DNA from: Candidatus Borrarchaeum weybense
Lineage (GTDB): Archaea > Asgardarchaeota > Sifarchaeia > Borrarchaeales > Borrarchaeaceae
Reading direction: 5' to 3'
NCBI GenBank assembly: GCA_019057385.1
Contig: JAHQJS010000004.1
Location: forward strand, 426,535-490,534
DNA length: 64,000 nucleotides
In this document: piece after piece, positions 44,989 through 54,458 of the stretch
Numbering within the stretch: position 1 is the stretch's first letter
How the letters are laid out: each line of letters begins with the position of its first letter
Position numbers and translations under genes: made by a program
Notes under the pieces: generated by a model
Told to the model about the DNA's origin: nothing
The model's database searches: none
What the model saw: the letters and a program-made list of their open reading frames with translations, nothing else

Positions 44989-47295
44989 TTATTTGCTCAT
45001 TTCTCGTGAAATTTCATCAATTGATTTCTTAGCATCATTAAAATCTGTTTGAACTGGTTTCTTCAGGCGATCTAGTTCCTTACCGATCCGTTCCACACTA
45101 TTAGAAAGTTCCCGTAAGGATCGTGTCAATGAATTTAATTCTTCTTTCAATTTGTCTTTATCTTCATTTATTGCTGATGAATAAGTGTTTGTTAGATCTG
45201 TAAGTTCTTTCTTCGTCCCCTCTTTTTGCCCCTCAAGTGTCTTGGACACATTTTGACTCATTTCGGTGTTAAATCTATCCAGTTTTTCGGTCTCAGCTAG
45301 AAGAACATCCAAGAGTCCCTTCTTAGAATCTTCAGCTAAAGATGTCAATTTAGAGATGGTGTCTTCTAATTGAGAATTCAATTTTTCCTTTGTTGTGTCC
45401 TGCATGTTTGCATTTGCCGTGGTTATACTATTAATCCACTGAGAAACCTGTTCTTTCATCATATCGCTATGTTCTCTGGTGGCGTCGCTATGTTCCTTTG
45501 TAGCTTCATTATTCTCTTTTAGTGCATTACTATGGCTTTCGGAGATAGTCTTTAGCTGAATTCTAGTGCTGTCATTAATATCTTTGTTTATTGTATTTAC
45601 TGTAGTATTCATAGCATCATCACTATTTTTAAAGCGGTCATTAATTTTCTCTTTGATCACTGTTAGCGCTTTAGATACATCTGTAACTGTTCCATTCAAA
45701 GCATTTGTAAGATTGTCATTATGAGTTGTCGTTTCCGATTTGTAATTCTCCGAAATACTTGTTAATTCCTGAGCAACAGTTTTTTCTAACTCTTCGGTAG
45801 CGTTTATGAAATTATTTTTATGAGAATCCAAGGATTCTGTCATATTTGTCTGTAGATCGGTTGTTGTCGCTTCATGGGTTTGTTTTTGTTCGTTTAATGA
45901 GTTAAGCGTATTTTCTTTGAGCCCATTCATTTTAAGTTTAAAATCTTCCATGGCTTTCATTAGGAATTCTTCAGTTTCTGCCTTAATCTTCTCTACGTTA
46001 TTTTTGTGGGCTGAAAGAGTGTTATCTACTATTGTTATGAAGTCCCCTTCATAAGATTCGCAGACTTCTGCTACTGTAGCAATATTTTCTAAAAAGGCTG
46101 TTCGCATTTGCGAGTTTAGGTCGTGAATTAGTTCCTCGATCCGTGTTAAGATATCTTTAATGCCTGTTTGCATCTGATCTTGGGTAACTTCAATTGTACC
46201 TTCAATATTTTCAAGACTTTTAACCAACTTTTCACTGAAAGCTAATTCAAGTTCTTCTTTCTTTTCGGCAAATTGCTGTTCTTGAAAACTCATTAACTCA
46301 AAGGCTTTTTTCATCATGCCGGTTTCTAATTGGGTTTTCACTTCACCTATTTTTGTTTCGAGAATATCTGAGAGAAGGCTCTCCACTCCAGCAATAACTT
46401 CATTATATGTTTCCTTATGTGTTTCAAAAGTTTGTGATGAGTCTGCTTTTGTCTTTTCAATACTTGTAGAAAACTGAGATCGCTCGTTTTCAAGAAGACT
46501 TTGCAGAAGTTCTTTGATAGAATCTGCTTGCTGCATAAGTATGTTTATAGATTCCATAATCAGAGTACTCGATGCATTTTTTTTGCCTTCAAGCATCTCT
46601 GAAAACTGAACAGATTTCGCCTCTAACTCGTTTATCAAGTTTTCTCGCGTATCATTAAAATTAGTCGAAAGTTCTGTGTATTTTTGCGTCAATTGTGTGC
46701 TTATTCCTTCGTCATGATTCTTGAGGAGTTCTGTAGAAGTCTCATTAACATTCTGAAGTATATCTACTATTTTTTGATGGAGTTGGTCATTAATTTGATT
46801 CTGTGTAGTTAGAAATTCACCAAATTTCTCTGTTGCTTCTTGTACCATCCCTTGTGAATCATTTTTCATCTTTGTAACATTTTCATCGAAAAACGTAAGT
46901 CCTGCCTGTTCTTCTTTTAGTGCAGCGGTAAATTGACTGGTAACATCATCTATCTGGGGCATGAATTTGAGTTCTTTAAGGATTCCTTTTAGTTCTTCAA
47001 CCTCTTTAGATATTTCTGAAATTATGGCTGTTTTTGCGTCATCTAGTTTTAGCGCGATCTCCTCTTGCATAGTAGAATTTTGCTTCTTTAAATTCTCTTG
47101 GATCTCCTTTGCGTCTTCTTCTATCTTATTTTCGCCTTCCTGAAAAACCTTTTCTCCAGTTGATTTGATTTCTTCATATCCCGACGAGAGTGTCGAATTA
47201 AATTCACCAAATTGCTCCTCAAAGGACTTCGAAATTTTATCAAGATCTTTTCTAATCGATTCCAACCTTGTTAGGGCATTTTCTACCTTTGACAT
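44989..47295 (-). CDS. 768-residue coiled-coil protein
   Basis: 768 residues, almost entirely coiled coil by heptad pattern (for example LTRLESIRKDLDKISKSFEEQ at the start, EEQFGEFNSTLSSGYEEI after it). There is no signal peptide, membrane helix, ATP-binding site or hinge. Near the middle, low-complexity NEATKEHSDATREHSDMM repeats occur. Composition resembles the rod of the neighbouring 1532-residue protein, so the two may bundle together. The start codon is 3 bp from the stop of the upstream ATPase gene, so expression is coupled. Unlike SMC proteins it has no head domain; the separate ATPase could supply energy. Confidence 0.75.
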   Translation of the reverse strand: MSKVENALTRLESIRKDLDKISKSFEEQFGEFNSTLSSGYEEIKSTGEKVFQEGENKIEEDAKEIQENLKKQNSTMQEEIALKLDDAKTAIISEISKEVEELKGILKELKFMPQIDDVTSQFTAALKEEQAGLTFFDENVTKMKNDSQGMVQEATEKFGEFLTTQNQINDQLHQKIVDILQNVNETSTELLKNHDEGISTQLTQKYTELSTNFNDTRENLINELEAKSVQFSEMLEGKKNASSTLIMESINILMQQADSIKELLQSLLENERSQFSTSIEKTKADSSQTFETHKETYNEVIAGVESLLSDILETKIGEVKTQLETGMMKKAFELMSFQEQQFAEKKEELELAFSEKLVKSLENIEGTIEVTQDQMQTGIKDILTRIEELIHDLNSQMRTAFLENIATVAEVCESYEGDFITIVDNTLSAHKNNVEKIKAETEEFLMKAMEDFKLKMNGLKENTLNSLNEQKQTHEATTTDLQTNMTESLDSHKNNFINATEELEKTVAQELTSISENYKSETTTHNDNLTNALNGTVTDVSKALTVIKEKINDRFKNSDDAMNTTVNTINKDINDSTRIQLKTISESHSNALKENNEATKEHSDATREHSDMMKEQVSQWINSITTANANMQDTTKEKLNSQLEDTISKLTSLAEDSKKGLLDVLLAETEKLDRFNTEMSQNVSKTLEGQKEGTKKELTDLTNTYSSAINEDKDKLKEELNSLTRSLRELSNSVERIGKELDRLKKPVQTDFNDAKKSIDEISREMSK

Positions 47296-47298
47296 TTT

Positions 47299-49026
47299 CT
47301 AATTCTCCTTCTTAGGTTCTATAACTATTTTTTTTGCAAGTTTATCAAACTCTTTTCGATATAATTCATTGTTTATGGATTCTCGAGCCTTTTGACAAAC
47401 TTTTTTTGCTCTTGCCCCCTCATTCGCTGTCTTGTAAAGTGAATAAGCACGCCTATAAAATAAGCGAGTAAAAGCGTCAAATGACTCTGCAGCGTATACA
47501 TCTCCAGCTTCCTCATATAACATTGCAGCGTTCCTCGACAACGCGTTCCTTTTCCACTCGCTTCCTATTTTATCATAAAGCCTTGAACCATTTGCAAGAA
47601 ACTTGCGTGCATAATAGGGTTTTTTAGCCTTTGAAAATCTCTTGGCCATCTCATCACATAAAAGAGCTGCACGTTCAAAATCCTCTATTTTTTCAAAAAT
47701 TTCTGTGGCATTTGAGAAAAGCACAAAGGCTTCATAAAACATTTCATGTTCCATTAAAGCTTCACCCATGGTGCTATAAGATTCTGCAATTTCTGTAAGA
47801 ATCGGCGTTTCACGTTGGGCGAAAGCAATATTAGTCAATTCATCTAATTTCTCCTTAATCGGAGTATCTGGTCTTTTTCCTGCACCTATTGATTCTTTAA
47901 ACAAATCCAAAAGTATATTTGCTCTTCCAAAGATATTCAATCGTTCAGATGTTCTCTTTAATGTTTGAAAAAGAAATTTAGATGAAAAATAGACGAAGGT
48001 ATTTTCTACCACTAGAAGTTGTTTTTCTTGCAGATCATTCAAGATAGTACTTATATCGTTTTTTAAATCAGAAGTAGCTTCTAGTTCTGACAAAGTATCT
48101 AAATTTTCTTTTCGTGAGGCAATATTTTCAAGTATTTTAAGTTCCTCATCATGTAAATCAAATATATCAACTATATTTTCATTTAGAATTGCATCTTTGC
48201 ATTTATTCCAGACATTTTCTTCTATTGATGCGTTTTCTCTGTTTTCATAGAGATAACTAGTCGCTAAAGTTAGAACAAAGGGGACTCCTCTTCCTGCTCG
48301 AATAAGTTTTTCTTTCACATCTTTCGAAATAGTTATCTCATTTTTTGTTTCAACTCGTTTTAAAAATATCTCCGCTTCTTTTGAACTCATCTTTCCAAGG
48401 GAGAACATTTCAAGATTTGATTCCAAGTTCTGTGAAGGGATATATTTCATAAACTCATCAGTAATGGAAAATATAATTATAATATTGTATTTTTTTTCTT
48501 TCAATTCTTTTAAAATTTCAATCAAAATATGATAAGCGTTTTCAAAATCTCTAATTGCAAAAAATTCCGTATCATCGACTAGAAACATAGCCCAGGTTTT
48601 TTGCGACTCCAGTTTTTCCTGAACATCGTCTAATCCTCGAAAAAATTCATCAATATACTCTGAGAGTACTTCAGATGTTGTAGTCGTTCCTTTAGGTAGC
48701 GGAAGCATATCAAAATCTGCTTTCTTCGAAAAACGTTTTTTCTTTTCGGGCACGAGAGCTACTATTTGACTTTTTAAGTCAGCAAAAAAACTCTCGACGG
48801 TTCCTGGGGTGATTGTTTTATAAATAGTCTGGAAACGCTCTATCTGCGCTAACTCCTGAAATTTCATCAACGTAAGACTCTTACCCATACCCCTCTCACT
48901 ACTAAGAATACCTCCTCGTTTTTCTTCGCTTCCTGTCTTAATTTTTGTTAAAAAGTCTCTAAATCGATTTATTTCGTCTGTTCTTCCTGTGAATAACTCA
49001 ATATTGGATATTATGGCGTTTTCCAT
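47299..49026 (-). CDS. STAND/AAA-type ATPase with TPR-like C-terminus
   Basis: 575 residues. GGILSSERGMGKSLTLMKF holds a Walker A variant (S43-x4-G48-K49-S50), AMFLVDDTEFF a Walker B with two Asp, and NIIIIFSITDEF a sensor strand, as in AAA_16/Cdc6-like and STAND P-loop ATPases. A wHTH-like or lid region follows (to ~390). From there to the end come helical pairs (ILTEIAESYSTMGEALMEHEMFYEAF, ALLCDEMAKRFSKAKKPYYARKF) with the Ala/Tyr spacing of alpha-SNAP/TPR repeats. It is the first gene of the three-gene operon. Likely a switch or loader acting on the coiled-coil partners. Confidence 0.8.
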   Translation of the reverse strand: MENAIISNIELFTGRTDEINRFRDFLTKIKTGSEEKRGGILSSERGMGKSLTLMKFQELAQIERFQTIYKTITPGTVESFFADLKSQIVALVPEKKKRFSKKADFDMLPLPKGTTTTSEVLSEYIDEFFRGLDDVQEKLESQKTWAMFLVDDTEFFAIRDFENAYHILIEILKELKEKKYNIIIIFSITDEFMKYIPSQNLESNLEMFSLGKMSSKEAEIFLKRVETKNEITISKDVKEKLIRAGRGVPFVLTLATSYLYENRENASIEENVWNKCKDAILNENIVDIFDLHDEELKILENIASRKENLDTLSELEATSDLKNDISTILNDLQEKQLLVVENTFVYFSSKFLFQTLKRTSERLNIFGRANILLDLFKESIGAGKRPDTPIKEKLDELTNIAFAQRETPILTEIAESYSTMGEALMEHEMFYEAFVLFSNATEIFEKIEDFERAALLCDEMAKRFSKAKKPYYARKFLANGSRLYDKIGSEWKRNALSRNAAMLYEEAGDVYAAESFDAFTRLFYRRAYSLYKTANEGARAKKVCQKARESINNELYRKEFDKLAKKIVIEPKKEN

Positions 49027-49259
49027 ATTATCTCTCCACCATTTCCTATACTTACATACCTAGGACTTTCATTCATTCATCACATAATAATTTCATGATT
49101 GATTATTATTAGCATGCTGTCGCGCGCGATAAACTCACCAAAATGGTATATATGCTCATCGCTATAATGTATTCAATTGTTTTTCCGTAGGCTTCAATGA
49201 AACCTAAATATGCTTTTACAATTAGTTTGCCACTTCAAATCACTTAGGAGGCATATTTC

Positions 49260-50165
49260 ATGGTTCAAATTAAAGGCATAAACGTACCCGTCGTTACTCC
49301 TTTCAAAAACAATGAAATAAATGAGGACGGTTTCAGAACCATAATCAACTATTTGATAGAAAATAAAGTTCACGGTATTATCCCATGTGGGTCAACTGGC
49401 GAAACAATCAACCTTAGAATGGATGAACGAAAAAAAGTTGCTGAAATAGCAATTGATGAGGCAAGTGGACGCATATCCGTTATTGTCGGTACTGGTGATA
49501 GTTCTACCGATCGTGCAATTGAATTAACAGAGCATGCCGCTGATATTGGTGCTGATGCTGTCCTATTGGTTACCCCTTTTTACTTCAAGCCCAGTCAAGA
49601 AGCGATCTATGAATACTTTTCTGCAATTGTATCAACTATTGACATCCCTATTCTCCTCTATATGGTTCCTAAGTTTACTGGTGGCGTAGAAATTGATCCT
49701 CAAACTGTGGTGCGTCTACAAGAATACTCAAACATCATAGGAATAAAAATGAGCATAACGGATATCAGAAAAATCTCCACAATGATAAATATCGCATCAA
49801 ATGAAAGTTTTAACGTGTTTGCTGGAAGTGGAAGTGCTATTTTTGCAACATTGATGCTTGGAGGAATAGGTGCCGTACCAGCTACAGGAAATATTGCAAC
49901 GAGGATGATAGCAGATATTTATGGTTCCTTTGTTCAAAACGACTTCGAAAAAGCAAGAGAGTTACAATTGAAAATATTACCTCTTGACAACTTTCTTACT
50001 GGTCCAAATGGTCATGGAATCCCTGCAATCAAAGTAGGTATGGACATGTTAGATTTAGATCTTCAAGCAGGCATCCCTCGAAGTCCGTTACTTCCAATAA
50101 CTGATAAAGTTAAAAATGAGTTAGGAAACATTCTCCATTCTATAGGTCTGATAGAAAACCAATAA
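49260..50165 (+). CDS. DapA-family aldolase/dihydrodipicolinate synthase-like
   Basis: 301 residues, class I aldolase TIM barrel. VPVVTPFKNNEINEDGF, GIIPCGSTGETINL (the GSTGE phosphate/carboxylate motif), VIVGTGDSSTDRAIEL and the Schiff-base Lys in IIGIKMSITD, with the Tyr in LLYMVPKFTGG. The usual 'YNxPxR' becomes YMVPKF, so the exact enzyme (4-hydroxy-tetrahydrodipicolinate synthase, N-acetylneuraminate lyase or a sugar-acid aldolase) is uncertain. It starts after AGGAGG. Nearby genes include the LeuA/CimA-type synthase, so amino-acid synthesis is plausible. Confidence 0.9.
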   Translation: MVQIKGINVPVVTPFKNNEINEDGFRTIINYLIENKVHGIIPCGSTGETINLRMDERKKVAEIAIDEASGRISVIVGTGDSSTDRAIELTEHAADIGADAVLLVTPFYFKPSQEAIYEYFSAIVSTIDIPILLYMVPKFTGGVEIDPQTVVRLQEYSNIIGIKMSITDIRKISTMINIASNESFNVFAGSGSAIFATLMLGGIGAVPATGNIATRMIADIYGSFVQNDFEKARELQLKILPLDNFLTGPNGHGIPAIKVGMDMLDLDLQAGIPRSPLLPITDKVKNELGNILHSIGLIENQ

Positions 50166-50298
50166 TCTTTCGAACCGTTATTTCCGCAACTTTAAAATGA
50201 AGCCTCATCATTGTATAATATTAAGGTAATACACCCATTATGACGTTTGTAGTTTCCAATTTGCTACATCTTGTGAGCGCAACTTAGGTGAACTAATC

Positions 50299-51774
50299 GT
50301 GTCTCAGAGTCAAGTACCAACTCGGATCCTTATGTTTACGTCCCCAGATTGTGCTTATTGTCCTTCAGTTGAGAAACTTTTACAGCGCACAATAGGTTTT
50401 GGAAGTGTAGCATTTGCTCACGTCTCTACAATAGATATTAATGAGAATCCTGAGCTAAAGACAAGGTATAAAATTAAATCACTGCCCACTTTGATAATAA
50501 ATGATGAAAAGGTTCTTAGCGGTCAGATCACCGAGGGCGAAGTTCAGAATGTGCTCTGGAACAAATTGGTTACCACGATTTTAGAACGCGAAAAATCGTA
50601 TGATATGCGAAAAGAAACTATGCTAGCAATCACAACCAATACACTTTCTTCAGCGCTCGAACTTCAACTTGTTCGACCAAGCATTGGAGACTATACTCAT
50701 ATTGGAGCACTGCAGAAAACAACTTTTTCAATATTAGGGTTAGATGTTTTAGCAACACGCTTATTTTATGAAGCAGGTAAAGATTTAGGCTTATATGGTG
50801 CAGATTCTCACCTCCTCTTAAGTTTAAATCCTAAAATCGGAGCTGAAATCAGATCTATCGAAAAACGCTTTAAGCACGTGATCGACGGGATACGTATTTT
50901 CTTTAATAGACAAACCAGTAATCTCCCCACGTATTTCAGCGATAGAGTTGATATAGTTAGCCTAGAGGATGATGAAGCCGTGATCCGTGTCTATGAAACT
51001 GCATCTTCTACACAAGCTATGGACATTGGTGAACCTCTTTGTCATTTCACTGCTGGCGAAATGGCTGGCATGATCGAAGCGTTACTTGCAGAAAGTGTTA
51101 CAGTTCGAGAAACGGCATGTTGGGGTACTGGAAACCCATATTGCGAGTTTTACATAAAACTTGCTGGAGAAAAAGAGAAGCCTTATCCTTTACCAAAAAA
51201 ACGAAAAGATAGACCTGAAAGATTTAAGCAACTGATTGATCGCTCAATGCGTCTTGCTTATGATTCTATCTTCATGAAAAGAAAAATGCGTCCAAATACA
51301 GGAGATTACCTGCACCTTGGGGTGCTCCAACAACAACTTACATCACTTAAACTCTCTGATCCGTTTACAGGAAGTTTACTTTACGCAGCAGGACACCAAC
51401 AAGGTTTAAATAGCCCTGAAATTGAATTTATTAACCGAATTAAAAATAAATCTGCTGAAATTGGAGATATGGAGTTCTTAGAGGCTTTGAAAGTCTTACG
51501 AAACTTCTACAATCACCCAAGCTCATTTCTATCACGTGAACATGGCAAGGTTCGTTCACGAAATTTACGAAAAGAAAGTGCTTCGCTTATAATCTATGAA
51601 CTCGCTTCTGCTACTGCAACTCCAAATGCTGGGGTTAATTTTTGTGATTTCGAAACCGGTAAAATTGCTGGTCTTTTTGAACGATTAACTGGACAAAATA
51701 TTGTTGCCAACGAATCAAAATGCTGGGGTTTAGGTAATAATTTTTGTGAATTTGACGTCAGCAAAGTGGACTGA
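50299..51774 (+). CDS. Thioredoxin-fold protein fused to two V4R domains
   Basis: 491 residues. The first ~90 (ILMFTSPDCAYCPSVEKLL, KSLPTLIINDEKVLSG) are a thioredoxin/glutaredoxin fold with CAYC. Two V4R (4-vinyl reductase) domains follow, ~125-290 and ~330-490; each ends in the conserved metal-binding pattern, CWGTGNPYCEF and CWGLGNNFCEF, and has HIGALQ/HLGVLQ and FTAGEMAGMIE/FETGKIAGLFE segments. V4R domains bind small hydrophobic molecules or metals and occur in tetrapyrrole enzymes and in sensory regulators. A redox CxxC joined to a pair of V4R domains suggests a redox-gated ligand or tetrapyrrole/metal sensor. I know no named protein with this order. Confidence 0.85.
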   Translation: MSQSQVPTRILMFTSPDCAYCPSVEKLLQRTIGFGSVAFAHVSTIDINENPELKTRYKIKSLPTLIINDEKVLSGQITEGEVQNVLWNKLVTTILEREKSYDMRKETMLAITTNTLSSALELQLVRPSIGDYTHIGALQKTTFSILGLDVLATRLFYEAGKDLGLYGADSHLLLSLNPKIGAEIRSIEKRFKHVIDGIRIFFNRQTSNLPTYFSDRVDIVSLEDDEAVIRVYETASSTQAMDIGEPLCHFTAGEMAGMIEALLAESVTVRETACWGTGNPYCEFYIKLAGEKEKPYPLPKKRKDRPERFKQLIDRSMRLAYDSIFMKRKMRPNTGDYLHLGVLQQQLTSLKLSDPFTGSLLYAAGHQQGLNSPEIEFINRIKNKSAEIGDMEFLEALKVLRNFYNHPSSFLSREHGKVRSRNLRKESASLIIYELASATATPNAGVNFCDFETGKIAGLFERLTGQNIVANESKCWGLGNNFCEFDVSKVD

Positions 51775-51916
51775 AATTCTTATCCTTTAGACAATTTTAA
51801 TCCTATAGACCGTGATTTCTGATAAATACGCAACTATTTTTGATGATTAAATTCTTAAGTGCACGCCTTAATCATTTCACTATATTTCATCACAATTATC
51901 TTGTAGCTTGAGGTGA

Positions 51917-53548
51917 ATGTCATTGACAGAAGGTGAAACTAAAGATGTCTACATAAGCCCATTCATTCAGCAAATCACTGGTGAGGTTAATTTACCACAA
52001 AAAGTCTACATTTTTGACACAACTCTCCGTGATGGAGAGCAAACTCCTGGTGTTGCACTTACAATTGAAGAAAAAATACAGATTGCATTAGCTTTGGATG
52101 AACTTGGTGTAGATGTTATCGAAGCAGGAATGCCTGTTGTAAGTTCTGGTGAAAGAGAATCCGTTAGAAGAATAAAGCAATTAGGTCTAAATGCCGAGAT
52201 TGCTGGATTGGCACGTACAAGATCTTCGGATTTGGACGCGCTTCAAGAATGCGAATTAGATGTTGCACACGTTTTCATAGCTACATCTGACTTGCATCTT
52301 CAGTATAAACTACACATGACCCAACAACAAGTTATTGAAGAGATTGTTAACTCAATAACTTATGCGCAGGAATTAGGATTTAAAGGAATTGAATATAGCG
52401 CTGAAGACGCTACTCGTACTGATCTTGACTTTCTGGTGAAAGCTTATACGACTGCCGTGTCTGCCGGTGCTGACCGAATTAATATCCCCGACACTGTCGG
52501 AACAATTATACCACGTGCTTACGGAGCCCTTACAAAAACCCTTACTGAGGCTATTAGAGCAATAAATAAAGATGTCAGAATCAGTTTGCATTGCCATAAT
52601 GATTTCGGTCTCGCTGTAGCGAATTCCCTTGCAGGAATTGAAGTCGGTGCGAATCAGGTTCACGTCACAGTAAATGGTATCGGTGAACGGGCCGGTAACG
52701 CCTCACTTGAAGAAATTGTCATGTCCCTTTATGCGTTGTATGGAGTTCCTACGAATATTAAATTAAAACAGCTCTATAAAACGTCGAAACTGGTTGAAAA
52801 ACTAACTCAAGTACCGATTTCTCCTTGCCAACCCTTCATGGGCGATAATACCTTCCGTCATGAGAGCGGCATACATGCACATGCTGCACTAGCACATCCA
52901 CGAACATACGAACCTATTACCCCTGAACTCATTGGAAAACGAAAGGATAGTGAAATTGCAGTTAAAGGCGTTGTAATTGGAAAGCATTCTGGAGCGCATT
53001 CTATTCAGGAGAAACTAAAAACATTCGGCATAGAAACAACTCGCGAGCAAACAACTGAAATTCTCGAACGAATAAAAGAAATTGGGGATAAAGGAAAGCG
53101 AGTTACAGATTTCCATTTAAGAACTATAGCAGAATCTGTCACTGGAAAAATTGCTGAGCCAGTTCTTGACTTAAAGGAGTTAACTGTTGTCACAGGCTTG
53201 CATATCACACCATCAGCTACAGTAAAATTACGGATTAAGCAAAATAGTTCATTTATCGAAAAAGTAGCCTCTGATATCGGAGTTGGCCCGGTTGATGCTG
53301 CGTGTAATGCACTTCAAGCAGCGTTTAAGGATATTGTTAAAGATTTTGGCGATATTCAACTAGAAAAATTTAGTATGGATGCAATAGAAGCAGATACTGA
53401 TGCTTTCGCCACAGTTCACGTTAGAGTTTCTGATGAACAGGGCTTTGTGACGGATGCAAGCGCATCAAAAGAAGACATCGTTGTAGCTAGTATTGAAGCT
53501 CTTGTCAACGGTTTTAATCGCCTCTTATATATGCGACGTGAAAGTTAA
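51917..53548 (+). CDS. leuA: 2-isopropylmalate synthase/(R)-citramalate synthase family
   Basis: 543 residues. IFDTTLRDGEQTPGV is the HMGL-like catalytic start with metal-binding Asp, HCHNDFGLAVANSLAG supplies the two metal-binding His, and NGIGERAGNASLEEIV is the conserved loop. The last ~130 residues (from TVVTGLHITPSATVKLRI) form the LeuA allosteric regulatory domain, which controls leucine feedback. Isopropylmalate synthase is the simplest call; citramalate synthase (isoleucine pathway) has the same architecture and cannot be excluded. A fragment of its 3' end is duplicated near 55268. ATG start follows AGGTGA. Confidence 0.93.
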   Translation: MSLTEGETKDVYISPFIQQITGEVNLPQKVYIFDTTLRDGEQTPGVALTIEEKIQIALALDELGVDVIEAGMPVVSSGERESVRRIKQLGLNAEIAGLARTRSSDLDALQECELDVAHVFIATSDLHLQYKLHMTQQQVIEEIVNSITYAQELGFKGIEYSAEDATRTDLDFLVKAYTTAVSAGADRINIPDTVGTIIPRAYGALTKTLTEAIRAINKDVRISLHCHNDFGLAVANSLAGIEVGANQVHVTVNGIGERAGNASLEEIVMSLYALYGVPTNIKLKQLYKTSKLVEKLTQVPISPCQPFMGDNTFRHESGIHAHAALAHPRTYEPITPELIGKRKDSEIAVKGVVIGKHSGAHSIQEKLKTFGIETTREQTTEILERIKEIGDKGKRVTDFHLRTIAESVTGKIAEPVLDLKELTVVTGLHITPSATVKLRIKQNSSFIEKVASDIGVGPVDAACNALQAAFKDIVKDFGDIQLEKFSMDAIEADTDAFATVHVRVSDEQGFVTDASASKEDIVVASIEALVNGFNRLLYMRRES

Positions 53549-53563
53549 AAAGAAAAAATAAAG

Positions 53564-54458
53564 TTCCTTAAAAAAAGAAAAAATTGAATGGGTTTTTTGT
53601 ATCTCACTTTTCTTCGGGTGGTGGCTTTTTACTAGTTTTTTTAGAACTTGCTTTAGTTTCCTTTGGTGGTACTTTTTTAAGTTCATCTTCCATTTCTGCA
53701 ACGTCTTCAGCGTCCTCAGGTAACTCCTCTGGAACTTCTTCTATCGTTTCCATCGCATATTTCTCGCGTTGCTTTTTCTTTTGACGTTTGGTCCATACAA
53801 GTGGAACTACAACCATCACTACGGCTAGCCCAATCATGAAGTACAGGTTCAGTGCATAGGTGCCGGTAAGATTGAGCCATTGAGGAACGGCAACACCTAT
53901 AGTAAGTCCTGCGGCTGTCGCTGCACCGGTGCCGGCTGCGGCCACACCAAAATTGAGTAACCCTGCTTCGGTTAAGACCGTCATGACATCGGCGGCTTCC
54001 CCTTGTCCTGTGCCTAGGGCTGATGCCAGTTTTGAGACCACGTTTTTCTTTGCTTCCGCGAGGATGCCAATCGCTTTCGTACTGGATGATTTCAGCGCGT
54101 TGCGATATTCACGTATGAGGTCCGCTGTGAGTAATCCACACCCAGGGCATACCTCAGGTGCTGACCACTTTGCCGCACATTTCGGACAATTTGCCATGCG
54201 CCGGACTTTATTCTTAATTGCTCGTGCGAGCTTTGATAGAATCCTATTTCTCGCTTCTGAGGACAATTTACCTGCTGCAAAGTTCTGCAAACTGCCTGTT
54301 GCACCAAATAGTGATCCCGGACCCAGTGAAGCGGCTGAGGGTACACCACTCATAAATGAGGGAAATACTCCTCCTAGCTGTAATCCTGTAGCAACTACAG
54401 CCACACCCGCAACTGCTGTCACACCGACGGTTGCCTGTCCTGCGGGAGTACTTAACTG
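53564..54458. repeat. Identical segment, copy 1 of tandem duplication
   Basis: These ~895 bp match 55365-56259 at a constant offset of 1801 bp with no difference found on comparison. They cover the C-terminal two thirds of the membrane protein gene and its 3' flank. Upstream parts of the two genes differ strongly, so gene conversion has kept this part the same. Confidence 0.9.
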
